Shown here: positions 8,441 through 16,599 of the stretch, in pieces | Numbering within the stretch: position 1 is the stretch's first letter | How the letters are laid out: the number at the start of each line of letters is the position of its first letter | Assembly (NCBI RefSeq): GCF_003955715.1 | Contig: NZ_CP034463.1 | Location: 1,426,001 to 1,490,000 of the forward strand | From: Streptomyces aquilus | GTDB taxonomy: Bacteria; Actinomycetota; Actinomycetes; Streptomycetales; Streptomycetaceae | Reading direction: 5' to 3' | Length of the DNA: 64,000 bases | Made by a program: the position numbers and the translations under genes | The notes under the pieces: generated by a model | Told to the model about the DNA's origin: nothing | The model's input: the letters and a program-made list of their open reading frames with translations, nothing else | Database searches by the model: none

Positions 8441-9342
8441 GTTCTCTTGCCGTCCGCAAGGCGGAGCCGGCCGCCGGCACCACGCCCGGCGCCGCCCAGG
8501 GCCCGCCCCTGCGCCGCCGGATCGCGCTCGTCCCCACGCTCACCCTGCTGATCGGCGCGCTCTACACGCTGCTCCCGGTCGCCTGGGTGGTCATCGCCTC
8601 CACCAAGTCCGGCGAGGAACTGTTCTCGACCTTCACGTTCCTGCCGGGCTCGGGCTTCGTCGACAACCTCAAGGACCTCAACGCCTACCGCGGCGGCGTC
8701 TACTGGCAGTGGATGGGCAACTCCGCCTTCTACGCCGGGTGCGGCGCGCTGCTGTCCACGGTGGTGTCGGCGTTCAGCGGCTACGCGCTGGCGATCTACC
8801 GCTTCCGCGGCCGCGAGACGATGTTCAACGTGCTGCTCGCGGGTGTGCTGATGCCGCCGGTCATCCTCGCCGTGCCGCAGTATCTGCTGCTGGCGCAGGC
8901 GGACTTGACGGACTCGTACCTGTCCGTGCTGCTGCCGCAGATCCTCTCGCCGTACGGTGTCTACCTCGCCCGTATCTACGCCCAGGCCGCCGTGCCCGCG
9001 GACGTGGTGGAGGCCGGGCGGATGGACGGGGCGAGCGAGTGGCGGATCTTCAGCCGGGTCGCGCTGCCGATGATGGTCCCCGGCATGGTGACCGTCTTCC
9101 TGTTCCAGTTCGTGGCGATCTGGAACAACTTCCTGCTCCCCTACATCATGCTGAGCGACGACGAGAAGTTCCCGATCACGCTCGGTCTGTACACGCTCCT
9201 GGAGCAGGGCGCCAACACCCCGGCCCTGTACACCCTGGTGATCACCGGGGCGTTCCTCGCGGTGTTCCCGCTGATCGCGCTCTTCATGGTCATCCAGCGG
9301 TTCTGGAGTCTCGATCTGCTGTCCGGGGCCGTAAAGTCATGA
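8437..9342 (+). CDS. Sugar ABC transporter permease 2 (MalG-type)
   Basis: A 301-residue partner permease with six membrane helices. The EAA loop is VVEAGRMDGASEWRIFSRVALPMM, and the C-terminal region (WNNFLLPYIML) is typical of MalG/CUT1 permeases. The ATG at 8437 overlaps the stop of permease 1 (ATGA). It should form the heterodimeric channel with permease 1. Confidence 0.93.
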   Translation: MSSLAVRKAEPAAGTTPGAAQGPPLRRRIALVPTLTLLIGALYTLLPVAWVVIASTKSGEELFSTFTFLPGSGFVDNLKDLNAYRGGVYWQWMGNSAFYAGCGALLSTVVSAFSGYALAIYRFRGRETMFNVLLAGVLMPPVILAVPQYLLLAQADLTDSYLSVLLPQILSPYGVYLARIYAQAAVPADVVEAGRMDGASEWRIFSRVALPMMVPGMVTVFLFQFVAIWNNFLLPYIMLSDDEKFPITLGLYTLLEQGANTPALYTLVITGAFLAVFPLIALFMVIQRFWSLDLLSGAVKS

Positions 9343-10370
9343 CCATGAGCAACACGGGGGGCCGCCGCAAGCCGCCGACGATCCACGACGTGGCGCGCGA
9401 GGCAGGCGTCTCGCGCGGCACGGTCTCGCGAGTGCTCAACGGCGGCCACTACGTCAGCCCGGCCGCCCAGGAAGCGGTCAACTCGGCGATCCGCAAGACG
9501 GGTTACGTCGTCAACCGGCACGCCCGGTCGCTGATCACCGGACGTTCGGACTCCATCGGCTTCCTGCTGACGGAGCCTCAGGAGCGGTTCTTCGAGGACC
9601 CGAACTTCAACGTCCTGCTCAGCAGCTGCACCCAGGCGCTGGCCGCGCACGACATCCCGCTGCTGCTGATGCTGGCGGGCACGAAGGACGAACGGCGGCG
9701 CATAACGCGGTACATCACCGCCGGGCACGTCGACGGGGTGCTGCTGGTCTCCAGCCACTCCGGTGACCCGGTCGCGGAGGAGCTGCGCGAGGCGGGCGTA
9801 CCGCTCGTGCAGTGCGGCAAGCCGATGGGGTCCGGCGCCAAGGTGAGTTACGTGGCCGCGGACGACCGGGACGGCGCCCGCGACATGGTGCGCCATCTGC
9901 TGTCGCTGGGGCGGCGCCGGATCGCCATGGTCAGCGGCCCGCTGGACACCCCCGGCGGGGTGGACCGGCTCGCCGGTTACAAGGAGGTGCTCACGGACGC
10001 GGGCATCGCGATCGACGAGCGGCTCGTCGTCTCCGGCGACTACAGCCGCGCAAGCGGCGAGGCGGGGGCCGAGCGGCTGCTGGCGCAGGCCCCCGATCTG
10101 GACGCCATGTTCGTGGCCTCCGACCTGATGGCCCAGGGGGCGCTCGCCGCGCTGGCCAGGGCCGGCCGGCGGGTCCCCGAGGACGTGTCCGTGGGCGGCT
10201 TCGACGACTCCGTCGCCGCGCTGGAGGCCACCCCGGCCCTCACCACGATCCGCCAGCCCTACGACCGGATCAGCGCCGAGATGGTGCGGGTCCTGCTGGC
10301 GCAGATCAACGGCGAGGACCCGATGGCGGTGATCCTGCCGACCGAGCTCGTGAAACGCGACTCGACCTGA
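9339..10370 (+). CDS. LacI-family repressor of the galactan locus
   Basis: A 343-residue regulator. Residues 10-60 are the LacI helix-turn-helix and hinge (TIHDVAREAGVSRGTVSRVLNG), followed by a periplasmic-binding-protein-like effector domain (for example DAMFVASDLMAQGALAAL and VSVGGFDDS). The ATG at 9339 overlaps the permease 2 stop, and an in-frame ATG at 9345 is also possible. As the last gene of the operon it probably represses both divergent arms through the operator at 6125-6138 and is released by a galacto-oligosaccharide. This resembles GanR of Bacillus in role; the effector is inferred. Confidence 0.92.
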   Translation: MTMSNTGGRRKPPTIHDVAREAGVSRGTVSRVLNGGHYVSPAAQEAVNSAIRKTGYVVNRHARSLITGRSDSIGFLLTEPQERFFEDPNFNVLLSSCTQALAAHDIPLLLMLAGTKDERRRITRYITAGHVDGVLLVSSHSGDPVAEELREAGVPLVQCGKPMGSGAKVSYVAADDRDGARDMVRHLLSLGRRRIAMVSGPLDTPGGVDRLAGYKEVLTDAGIAIDERLVVSGDYSRASGEAGAERLLAQAPDLDAMFVASDLMAQGALAALARAGRRVPEDVSVGGFDDSVAALEATPALTTIRQPYDRISAEMVRVLLAQINGEDPMAVILPTELVKRDST

Positions 10371-10389
10371 GGGTGTTCTTCTTCGGCAC

Positions 10390-10425
10390 GGGCGCGCAAC
10401 CGGCTGTTCGGCCGGGGGCGCGCCC
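10390..10425 (+). terminator. Terminator after the galactan transporter operon
   Basis: An 8-bp outer stem (GGGCGCGC with GCGCGCCC) with an inner CCGGC/GCCGG stem lies 20 bases after the LacI stop codon. It is followed by TTCCTCG. It is a GC-rich actinobacterial-style terminator without a long U-tract. Confidence 0.65.
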
Positions 10426-10553
10426 CTTCCTCGTACGGCGGCCCGTGCCCCTCCCGGCAAGCGGTCAGGATCGGAGAAGCGGTTCCCCCTCCCCCGTCCT
10501 ACGGTGAAACCACCGCCGAAAACCCGGACGGAATCCCCACGGAGGAGCACACC

Positions 10554-10898
10554 ATGACCGCCGGACTGAAGACCATCATCTACCCCGTCAAGGACGTCGC
10601 CCGCGCGAAGGCTGTCTTCAGCGCCCTGCTGCAGACCGAGCCGTATGCCGACGAGGCGTACTACGTCGGCTTCAAGGACGCCGGTCAGGACGTGGGTCTC
10701 GACCCCAACGGGCACGCGCGGGGCATGACCGGCCCGGTCCCGTACTGGCACGTGGACGACATCCGGGCCCGTCTCGCCGGGCTGCTGGACGCGGGAGCCG
10801 AGCTGCTCCAGGACGTCACGGACGTCGGCGGCGGCAAGCTGATCGCCTCCGTGAAGGACCCGGACGGCAACCTCATCGGCATCACCCAGGACAGCTGA
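10554..10898 (+). CDS. VOC-family (glyoxalase/bleomycin resistance-like) protein
   Basis: A 114-residue single-domain protein. The N-terminal LKTIIYPVKDVARAKAVFSALL and C-terminal GGGKLIASVKDPDGNLIGITQ are classic vicinal-oxygen-chelate fold motifs. The DPDGNLIGI segment carries the usual C-terminal beta-strand. A good ribosome-binding site (GGAGG) precedes the ATG. The substrate is unknown; small stand-alone VOC proteins range from lyases to antibiotic-binding proteins. The following MarR gene, 46 bases away, may control it or be co-expressed. Confidence 0.88.
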   Translation: MTAGLKTIIYPVKDVARAKAVFSALLQTEPYADEAYYVGFKDAGQDVGLDPNGHARGMTGPVPYWHVDDIRARLAGLLDAGAELLQDVTDVGGGKLIASVKDPDGNLIGITQDS

Positions 10899-10918
10899 GG
10901 CCGCCCCTGCCCCGATAT

Positions 10919-10938
10919 GGATGCATGCGCATTAACAT
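10919..10938. promoter_or_regulatory. Possible MarR operator/promoter element
   Basis: The short gap before the MarR gene contains ATGCATGC followed by GCATTAACAT, an imperfect dyad of the kind MarR regulators often bind. It lies directly upstream of the MarR start and would allow autoregulation. Support is limited to the sequence pattern and its location. Confidence 0.3.
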
Positions 10939-10944
10939 GGGGGC

Positions 10945-11334
10945 ATGGCAGTGAACGCGGCCGGCACCCGGCTCGAGGAACAGTGGCGGGACATCCTGGC
11001 GGTCCACGCCCGCACGATGTGCGAGATCGACCGGGTGCTGCACCCGCACGGGCTCGGCGCGAGCGACTTCGAGGTGCTCGACCTCCTCGCCGCCGAGGCC
11101 CCGGCGGAGGGCGACCTGTGCCGGGTGCAGAACCTGGTCGGGCGGGTCCATCTCAGCCAGAGTGCGCTCTCCCGGCTGATCGGCCGGCTGGAGAAGGACG
11201 GTCTGGTGGAGCGCTCCGTCTGCGTGGAGGACCGGCGTGGCGTGTGGGTGGCGCTGACCCGCAAGGGGCGCGATCTGCATGCCGAGGTCCTGCCGCTCCA
11301 GCGGGAGGCGCTGGGGCGCATGCTGGGCGACTGA
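10945..11334 (+). CDS. MarR-family regulator
   Basis: A 129-residue protein with the MarR winged helix: SDFEVLDLLAA, NLVGRVHLSQSALSRLIGRLEKDGLVER and the wing VCVEDRRGVWVALTRKGRDL. The DRR motif in the wing is the family's DNA-contact signature. Terminal helices provide dimerisation. It follows the VOC gene on the same strand and is likely its regulator. The ligand is unknown. Confidence 0.9.
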   Translation: MAVNAAGTRLEEQWRDILAVHARTMCEIDRVLHPHGLGASDFEVLDLLAAEAPAEGDLCRVQNLVGRVHLSQSALSRLIGRLEKDGLVERSVCVEDRRGVWVALTRKGRDLHAEVLPLQREALGRMLGD

Positions 11335-11533
11335 GACTCGGCTCCGGGCGCGGATGGCGCCGCCCGCAGGATCGGGGACCGGTCGCTTCGACCGGGTCAC
11401 GGTCGAGGTCCTCCTTGGCCGGGAAGCAGTCGAACACCGTGGCATCGGCAGCCGCCGAGCCCCGGGACGGGCGCTGAATCCTCGCGGAATCCCCGCCGCT
11501 GAGAAGAGGCTGTGAAAAACGGAAGCGGACGGG

Positions 11534-12589
11534 GTGTGCCCGGTCGCGCGCGTGGCCATGCTGAACGGAGTACTGCGCGCACAGATCGGAGAATCCGCAG
11601 TGACCGTGGTACCGGGCCGGGCGGCCGACTTCAGCTCGTACGCGACGCGCTCCCTGGAGGAGGCGCACGAGGCGATCGCGGCCCACTACTACGACCTGGA
11701 TCTACAGGTCGTCGGTCCCACCGAGGACTTCGCGACGAGTCTGAGCGTGCTGGACCTCGGCTCGCTCACGGTCGGCGACGTCTGTTTCGGCACCGAGATC
11801 CGCTGCGGTTTCGCCGAGCCCGGCGCCTATCACATAGCCGTTCCGGTACGGGGGTGCTTCAGCGTCCAACAGGGGCGCGGGGACGTCGTGTTCGCGACGA
11901 CGGGCAGCGCCGTCTTCTTCGATCCGTCCCGGCACATCCGGATCGACGCCTGGTCCCCCGACTGCCAGGCACTCACCGTGAAGATCGGCAAACAGGCCCT
12001 CCATCACACGCTCGAGTCCCTGCTCGACCGGCCGTTGTCCCGCCCGCCGGTCTTCGGGCCGTCGGTCGACGTGCGGGACGGACCCGGCCGCAGCTGGGCG
12101 CAGTTGGCCACCTGGGCGCTGCTGGAGAAGGACACCTCGCTCGGGCTGCTGGAGCGTCCTCTGATCCGCTCGCGCATTGAACAGACCCTGCTCGAAGGGG
12201 TGTTGCTGGCGGCCGAGCACAGCTACCGGGAGGAACTTCAGGCTCCCGCGCCGCCACCGATGCGGCCCGCCTCGGTCAAGCGGGTGATGGACGCCGTACA
12301 GGAGCGGCCGGCCGAGGCGTACGACGCCGCCCGGCTGGCGGGGATCGCGCAGGTCAGTGTGCGCACGCTCCAGGAGGCGTTCCGCAGGCACGTCGGAATG
12401 TCGCCGATGGCGTACGTGGACGACGTACGCCTGCAACGGGTGTACGCCGAGCTGCGGGCCTCGGGGCCGGGGGTGACGACCGTGTCGGACGTGGCGCACC
12501 GGTGGGGGTTCGCGCATCTGGGCCGCTTCGCGGCGCGGTACCGGGAGCGGTTCGGTGAGACGCCCTCGCGCACGCTGCGCGGTACGTGA
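11534..12589 (+). CDS. AraC-family regulator with AraC-binding-like N-terminal domain
   Basis: Up to 351 residues. Positions about 30-210 look like the AraC-binding-like cupin domain seen in XylS/FeaR-type regulators (SVLDLGSLTVGDVCFG, YHIAVPVRGCF). The C-terminal 100 residues contain two helix-turn-helix units (AARLAGIAQVSVRTLQEAFRRH and VSDVAHRWGFAHLGRFAARYRERFG). The GTG at 11534 follows GGAAG by about nine bases; in-frame ATG 11558 is an alternative start. No obvious target operon is adjacent. Confidence 0.87.
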   Translation: MCPVARVAMLNGVLRAQIGESAVTVVPGRAADFSSYATRSLEEAHEAIAAHYYDLDLQVVGPTEDFATSLSVLDLGSLTVGDVCFGTEIRCGFAEPGAYHIAVPVRGCFSVQQGRGDVVFATTGSAVFFDPSRHIRIDAWSPDCQALTVKIGKQALHHTLESLLDRPLSRPPVFGPSVDVRDGPGRSWAQLATWALLEKDTSLGLLERPLIRSRIEQTLLEGVLLAAEHSYREELQAPAPPPMRPASVKRVMDAVQERPAEAYDAARLAGIAQVSVRTLQEAFRRHVGMSPMAYVDDVRLQRVYAELRASGPGVTTVSDVAHRWGFAHLGRFAARYRERFGETPSRTLRGT

Positions 12590-12838
12590 CCCGGTCCGCC
12601 GCAATCCTCCGCGTTTTGCGGACAGGTGCCGCGCAACCCGGAGCGACGCCACCGCTCCGTGGTCATATCGTCACATCACGTCGATCGTGGACGTCCGGGG
12701 AGGAGCGGAGTCGGCGCCGTTCCTCCCCCAGCGGCGCCTCACCGTCGTCCGGAGCGCGGCAGCGGGAGGCGGCCCGCGCTCCGTCCACCGGGCCCGGCCG
12801 CTCCCCCTCCGTCACCGGTGGCCGGGCCCCTCCCCCGG

Positions 12839-13243
12839 TCAGCCGTGCGAGCGGCCCAGCAGGGTGCGCACGCCCTCCGAGGTGAGCGTCAGCGGGTGCG
12901 CGGACGCGGCGTCGATGGTGAGGGCCAGATCGTCGGTCGGCCACTCGGCGGCGAGTGCGCCCAGCGGCACCAGCCGGTAGCGGGAGACGAAGGGCAGCAG
13001 CCCGGCCATCTCGTCCTCCGAGGTGAACACCGGCACCACCGGGTCACCGCCGGGCTGCTCGATGACCGGCAGCGCCACCGCCGAGGGGTCGTCGGCGTCC
13101 TCCTCGCTGGCGTCGTCCGGCACCGGCACGAGGACGTCACTGCTCACCAGCGTGTCCAGCGCCACCGTGTCCTCGGTGTTCTCGGCCAGCGCGTCCAGCG
13201 CCCGCCGGGCCGGCGTGGTGTTGTCGTGCGCGGGTGTGTCCAT
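12839..13243 (-). CDS. SseB-like protein
   Basis: A 134-residue acidic protein. The central part (DPVVPVFTSEDEMAGLL, then a hydrophobic segment) matches the N-terminal domain of SseB-family proteins, which in streptomycetes appear as small proteins of unknown function. The first 50 residues are Asp/Ala-rich and probably disordered. The 249 bases beyond its stop, up to the AraC gene, hold no recognisable gene. Family match is moderate. Confidence 0.7.
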   Translation of the reverse strand: MDTPAHDNTTPARRALDALAENTEDTVALDTLVSSDVLVPVPDDASEEDADDPSAVALPVIEQPGGDPVVPVFTSEDEMAGLLPFVSRYRLVPLGALAAEWPTDDLALTIDAASAHPLTLTSEGVRTLLGRSHG

Positions 13244-13347
13244 GGTGAATCCCCTGGTAGCGGTGGTCGTACGGCTCGCCCGGGTGCTCGGTCCCGGGCG
13301 CGGTCCTGCTCACGTACCCGATCCGGAGTGTGACATTCCTCCGTGGA

Positions 13348-14577
13348 TCAGGGAATCAGCGGGATGTGGTCCGAGGGCAGGCCGAGGCGGTCGCAGCCGA
13401 CCCTGCGGAAGAGGGGTTCGGCCATGCTGGGGCCGACATGCGTCCAGTACGTGGCGGCGTCCCGGAAGTAGCGCTGCATGCGCTCGCCGTCGCGGGCGTG
13501 CCGGGAGCCGGCCGTGCGGAAGAGGATGTTCTGCACGGCGTCCCAGGCCAGGCGTCCGGCGTTGAGGAACATCAGGGCGAGCCGGTTGTCCTCCGCCATG
13601 CTGAAGGGCGCTTCGCCGGCGACACCGCGGCGGCAGGTCTCCATCCAGTCCGCGGCCGTGTGCTGGAGCGCCGCCTCCGCGGTACGGATCAGCCCGAGTG
13701 CCTCGCCGAGGTGGCGCTGGTAGTCGTGCAGGTCGGCGCGGGTGCGGTCGGGCTCCAGGAGGAGGGGGCGGCCGGACAGGATGCGCGCGTACTCGTCCGC
13801 CGCCGCGTATCCGATGCCGGTCATGACGGCGGCCAGTTCGCCGTGGTAGAAACTCGGCGCCCGATGGGCGTACATCGGGTTGCCGTGCAGCTTCGAGCCG
13901 GTGCTGCCGCCCTCGACGGGCAGGTCGACGAGGTTGGCCTCGCGGGTGAAGTACGCGGGGACGCGGGCGTTCTCCATGTGGACGCTGTGGGAGCCGCTGC
14001 CGCGCAGGCCGAGGACGCCGTGCCAGTCGTCGAGCACGGTGAACGCCGAGCGCGGGGCGACGAACAGCAGCACGGGGCCCGGCGGATCACCGGCCGCCAG
14101 GGTCTGGCCGAGGTAGTGCGTGGAGTAGGGGGCGCCCGAGGAGTACGGCCAGGTGCCGTCGAGGACGACGTGGCCGTCGCCGTCGGGGCGGGCGACGCCG
14201 ACGGGAGCGACGGTCGACGCCGCCCTGAAGTCGCCGCCGGCGCCGAAGATCTCGTCCTGGGCCCGCTCCTCGAAGTACCCGGCGACCTGGAGGACGTGGG
14301 CGGCGGTGAGGGACAGGGACCAGCCGGTGGAGGGGCAGCCGCGGGCGATCTCGGTGACCACGCGGTAGAAGACGGGCAGGCCGAACTCGTATCCGCCGTA
14401 CCGGCGCGGCTGGAGCATCCGGTAGAAGCCGGCCCGCAGGAAGTCCTCGTGGGTGTCCTTCGGGTAGTGCGTCAGCCGCTCGGTCTCCGGCTGGCGTTCG
14501 AGCAGCACGGGCCGCAGCCGCACGGCCCGTTCGATGATGTCTTCCGCGGTGAGTTCCGGTTCGGGAGCGGCGATCAC
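13348..14577 (-). CDS. Acyl-CoA dehydrogenase-like flavoprotein (HsaA/DszC-type monooxygenase family)
   Basis: A 409-residue protein with the acyl-CoA dehydrogenase fold: an N-terminal helical domain (DFLRAGFYRMLQPRRYGGYEF), a middle beta domain (LDGTWPYSSGAPYSTHYL, GSGSHSVHMENARVP) and a C-terminal four-helix domain. SGAPYSTH and the lack of the dehydrogenase catalytic-Glu context fit the flavin-dependent hydroxylase branch (HsaA/HpaB-like) better than true acyl-CoA dehydrogenases. The GTG at 14577 is preceded by a perfect AGGAGG; a longer ATG frame to 14670 lacks this. The electron-supplying reductase is not adjacent. The substrate is unknown. Confidence 0.82.
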   Translation of the reverse strand: MIAAPEPELTAEDIIERAVRLRPVLLERQPETERLTHYPKDTHEDFLRAGFYRMLQPRRYGGYEFGLPVFYRVVTEIARGCPSTGWSLSLTAAHVLQVAGYFEERAQDEIFGAGGDFRAASTVAPVGVARPDGDGHVVLDGTWPYSSGAPYSTHYLGQTLAAGDPPGPVLLFVAPRSAFTVLDDWHGVLGLRGSGSHSVHMENARVPAYFTREANLVDLPVEGGSTGSKLHGNPMYAHRAPSFYHGELAAVMTGIGYAAADEYARILSGRPLLLEPDRTRADLHDYQRHLGEALGLIRTAEAALQHTAADWMETCRRGVAGEAPFSMAEDNRLALMFLNAGRLAWDAVQNILFRTAGSRHARDGERMQRYFRDAATYWTHVGPSMAEPLFRRVGCDRLGLPSDHIPLIP

Positions 14578-14670
14578 GGTGCCTCCTGACGTGTGGGGAC
14601 GTCCGAACGGGTCGCGATACGTGTGATTGAACACGGCAACCGCCGCTCTGTACCCACTGGATAACGCCAA

Positions 14671-15339
14671 CTACGCCGGATGCCGGGGGCGGAGGCGGTG
14701 TCCGGCGGGGGTGCGGACGAAGGCCTCGTCGAAGTGCGCGTCACCGAAGCGCACGGCCCACAGGACGGGTTGCTCGTACGCCGGTTCCCACACGGGGGAC
14801 GCCTGATCCAGGTTGCCGTTCCAGAGGTGGAAGAACACCATCGGGTGGTCGCGGTCCTCGCTGACGTAGGCGAGGGTCTTGCCGTACCTCGGGTTGGTGC
14901 CGCCGAAGAGGATCGACGGCTCCCCGAACTCGGCGACGACGTCCGCCCATTGCCTGTCCTCGGCGGCCCAGTCGCGGACCCGGTCCAGGAGCGCCTGATG
15001 GGTACGGGAGTCGAGGAGCCGGTCCGGCTTGAGCCAGCCACGCCGGTGGGCGAACTCGGCGTGCACCGAGCCCACGTCGTGGTCGTCGCTGCCCCGGATC
15101 AGGTCGCGGAAGACGCCCTTGACGCCGACGGCGCTGAACGCGCCCCGCTCACGCAGGGGTTGGATCACCACGTCCCAGCGGGACCCGGGCTCCCCCTCCA
15201 TGAAGAGAAGGTGTTCGACGAGCATCAGGATCGCGGACTCGCCGCCGAACATCCCGGGGCGGGTGAGGGCATGGTTCAACTGGTCGACGAGATGGGCGTG
15301 CATCTCGTCGGCGGACACAACGGGTCTGGGCTCGATCAC
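14671..15339 (-). CDS. Conserved protein of unknown function
   Basis: About 222 residues from a GTG at 15339; a longer start at 15387 would overlap the neighbouring peptidase gene. I do not recognise a family. Visible features are LVEHLLFMEGEPGSRW, an aromatic-rich C-terminal half with MVFFHLWNGNLDQASPVW, and a basic C-terminus. No signal peptide or membrane segment is present, so it should be cytoplasmic. The composition is like its neighbours, with good codon bias supporting a real gene. It ends 94 bases upstream of the flavoprotein gene on the same strand. Confidence 0.65.
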   Translation of the reverse strand: MIEPRPVVSADEMHAHLVDQLNHALTRPGMFGGESAILMLVEHLLFMEGEPGSRWDVVIQPLRERGAFSAVGVKGVFRDLIRGSDDHDVGSVHAEFAHRRGWLKPDRLLDSRTHQALLDRVRDWAAEDRQWADVVAEFGEPSILFGGTNPRYGKTLAYVSEDRDHPMVFFHLWNGNLDQASPVWEPAYEQPVLWAVRFGDAHFDEAFVRTPAGHRLRPRHPA

Positions 15340-15349
15340 CCGGACAGTC

Positions 15350-16054
15350 TCACAGCAGCCGGCCCGCCAGAGGCCGCTCCCGGACACCGCCCGCTCCGTC
15401 CCGTTCGACGCGGTACACCCGGGCGGCCGGGTCTCGCGTCACGACCTCCGTGACCAGGCCGTCCGTGAAGAGCGCGCCTGTTCCGTCCTCCAGTGCCCAT
15501 CCGTCGGGGAGCGCGCCGGTGGCCACGGACCGCTGATAGGAGAGGCGGCGGCCCGGTTCGGAGTCGTAGTGCGGGCAGACCGAGCCGGTCAGGAGGCCGA
15601 GGCCGTCGGGCAGGGCCGTGAGCGGGCCGAAGGAGTCCGTGTGGGAGGCCTGCGCCCAGCAGTTGGCGCCCGCGCTGATACCGCAGAGCAGGGTGCCGCG
15701 GTCGCATGCCTCACGGAGCAGCCGGTCCACTCCGTGGGTGCGCCAGACCGCGAGGAGGTTCGCCGTGTTGCCGCCGCCCACGTAGATCACGTCCTGCGCC
15801 AGCAGCCGGCTGCGCAGCGCCTCGTCGTCGAGCTCTCTGCGGAAGAGGGACAGGACGGAAGGGGCGCAGTTCCGGCGCGCTTCGAAGGCGGCGAGGAACC
15901 TCTCCGCGTACCCCGCCGCGTCCCCGCTCGCCGTCGGCAGGAAGCACACCCGGGGCCGGGACGTGCGGGCGTGAGTGAGTATCCAGTCGTCCAGGAGGGC
16001 GTCGTCGTCCGTGGAGAAGCCGCCGCCGAGCAGGGCCACCCGGGCTTGACTCAT
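15350..16054 (-). CDS. Peptidase E-like serine hydrolase (peptidase family S51)
   Basis: A 234-residue protein with the class I glutamine-amidotransferase-like fold of peptidase E. VALLGGGFS opens it, VIYVGGGNTANLLAVWR carries the GGG loop, and GISAGANCW contains the nucleophile Ser127. Characterised relatives cleave Asp-X dipeptides or cyanophycin. The ATG at 16054 overlaps the upstream isochorismatase-like stop (ATGA). Long in-frame extensions upstream are read-through of another gene's antisense and were not used. Confidence 0.88.
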   Translation of the reverse strand: MSQARVALLGGGFSTDDDALLDDWILTHARTSRPRVCFLPTASGDAAGYAERFLAAFEARRNCAPSVLSLFRRELDDEALRSRLLAQDVIYVGGGNTANLLAVWRTHGVDRLLREACDRGTLLCGISAGANCWAQASHTDSFGPLTALPDGLGLLTGSVCPHYDSEPGRRLSYQRSVATGALPDGWALEDGTGALFTDGLVTEVVTRDPAARVYRVERDGAGGVRERPLAGRLL

Positions 16055-16599
16055 GTCCTGTCCGCCAGGACTTCCGCGACCGTGCTCACCCTCACCAGCG
16101 GTCGGTACAGGCTCAGCAGCTGCAACGCCTTCGTGTGGGAGTCGTCGTCCGCTCCCGCGCACGCGTCGGCGACGACCACCACCTCCACACCCGCGTCCGC
16201 CGCCGGGAGCGCCGTGGACAGGACGCAGCAGTCGGTGCTGACGCCGGTGAGGTAGAGGGGCCCTTGCAGGCCCGCGCGTGCGGCCAGTTGCGGGGTCCAT
16301 TTGCCGAACGTCGGGGCGTCGAGGACGTGGGCGGCGGTGGTCGCGAAGTCGTCCGTCAGGTACCAGAGGGGGGCGTCCGGGGGTTGCAGGGCGAACGGCC
16401 ACTGTTCGTAGTAGGCCCGCCAGGCGCCGGTCGGCCGCTCCGGGGCCACGAAGCGGGTGAACGTCACCCGGTCGCCGAAGGCCGGCAGCAGGCGTCGTAC
16501 GCCCTGCGCGGCCTCGGCGAACCGCGGAGTGGCCCAGGGGCTGTCCGGGTCGGCGAAGACGCGCTGCATGTCGATGACCGTCAGATGGCCGGTGGTCAT
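16051..16599 (-). CDS. Isochorismatase-like cysteine hydrolase
   Basis: A 182-residue alpha/beta hydrolase of the isochorismatase-like superfamily. The expected triad is visible: D10 (TVIDMQ), K100 (FGKW) and the nucleophilic cysteine C125 in TGVSTDCCVLSTA. Such enzymes act as nicotinamidases, ureidoacrylate or biuret amidohydrolases and similar C-N hydrolases. Its start overlaps the NCS1 permease stop (ATGA), which argues that its substrate is linked to the compound imported by that permease. The exact reaction is not determinable here. Confidence 0.88.
   Translation of the reverse strand: MTTGHLTVIDMQRVFADPDSPWATPRFAEAAQGVRRLLPAFGDRVTFTRFVAPERPTGAWRAYYEQWPFALQPPDAPLWYLTDDFATTAAHVLDAPTFGKWTPQLAARAGLQGPLYLTGVSTDCCVLSTALPAADAGVEVVVVADACAGADDDSHTKALQLLSLYRPLVRVSTVAEVLADRT

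Noticed and set aside
12590..12838. Possible small genes between the AraC and SseB-like genes
   Set aside because: Frames here are Arg/Pro-rich without family features or ribosome-binding sites. It is treated as a convergent intergenic gap.
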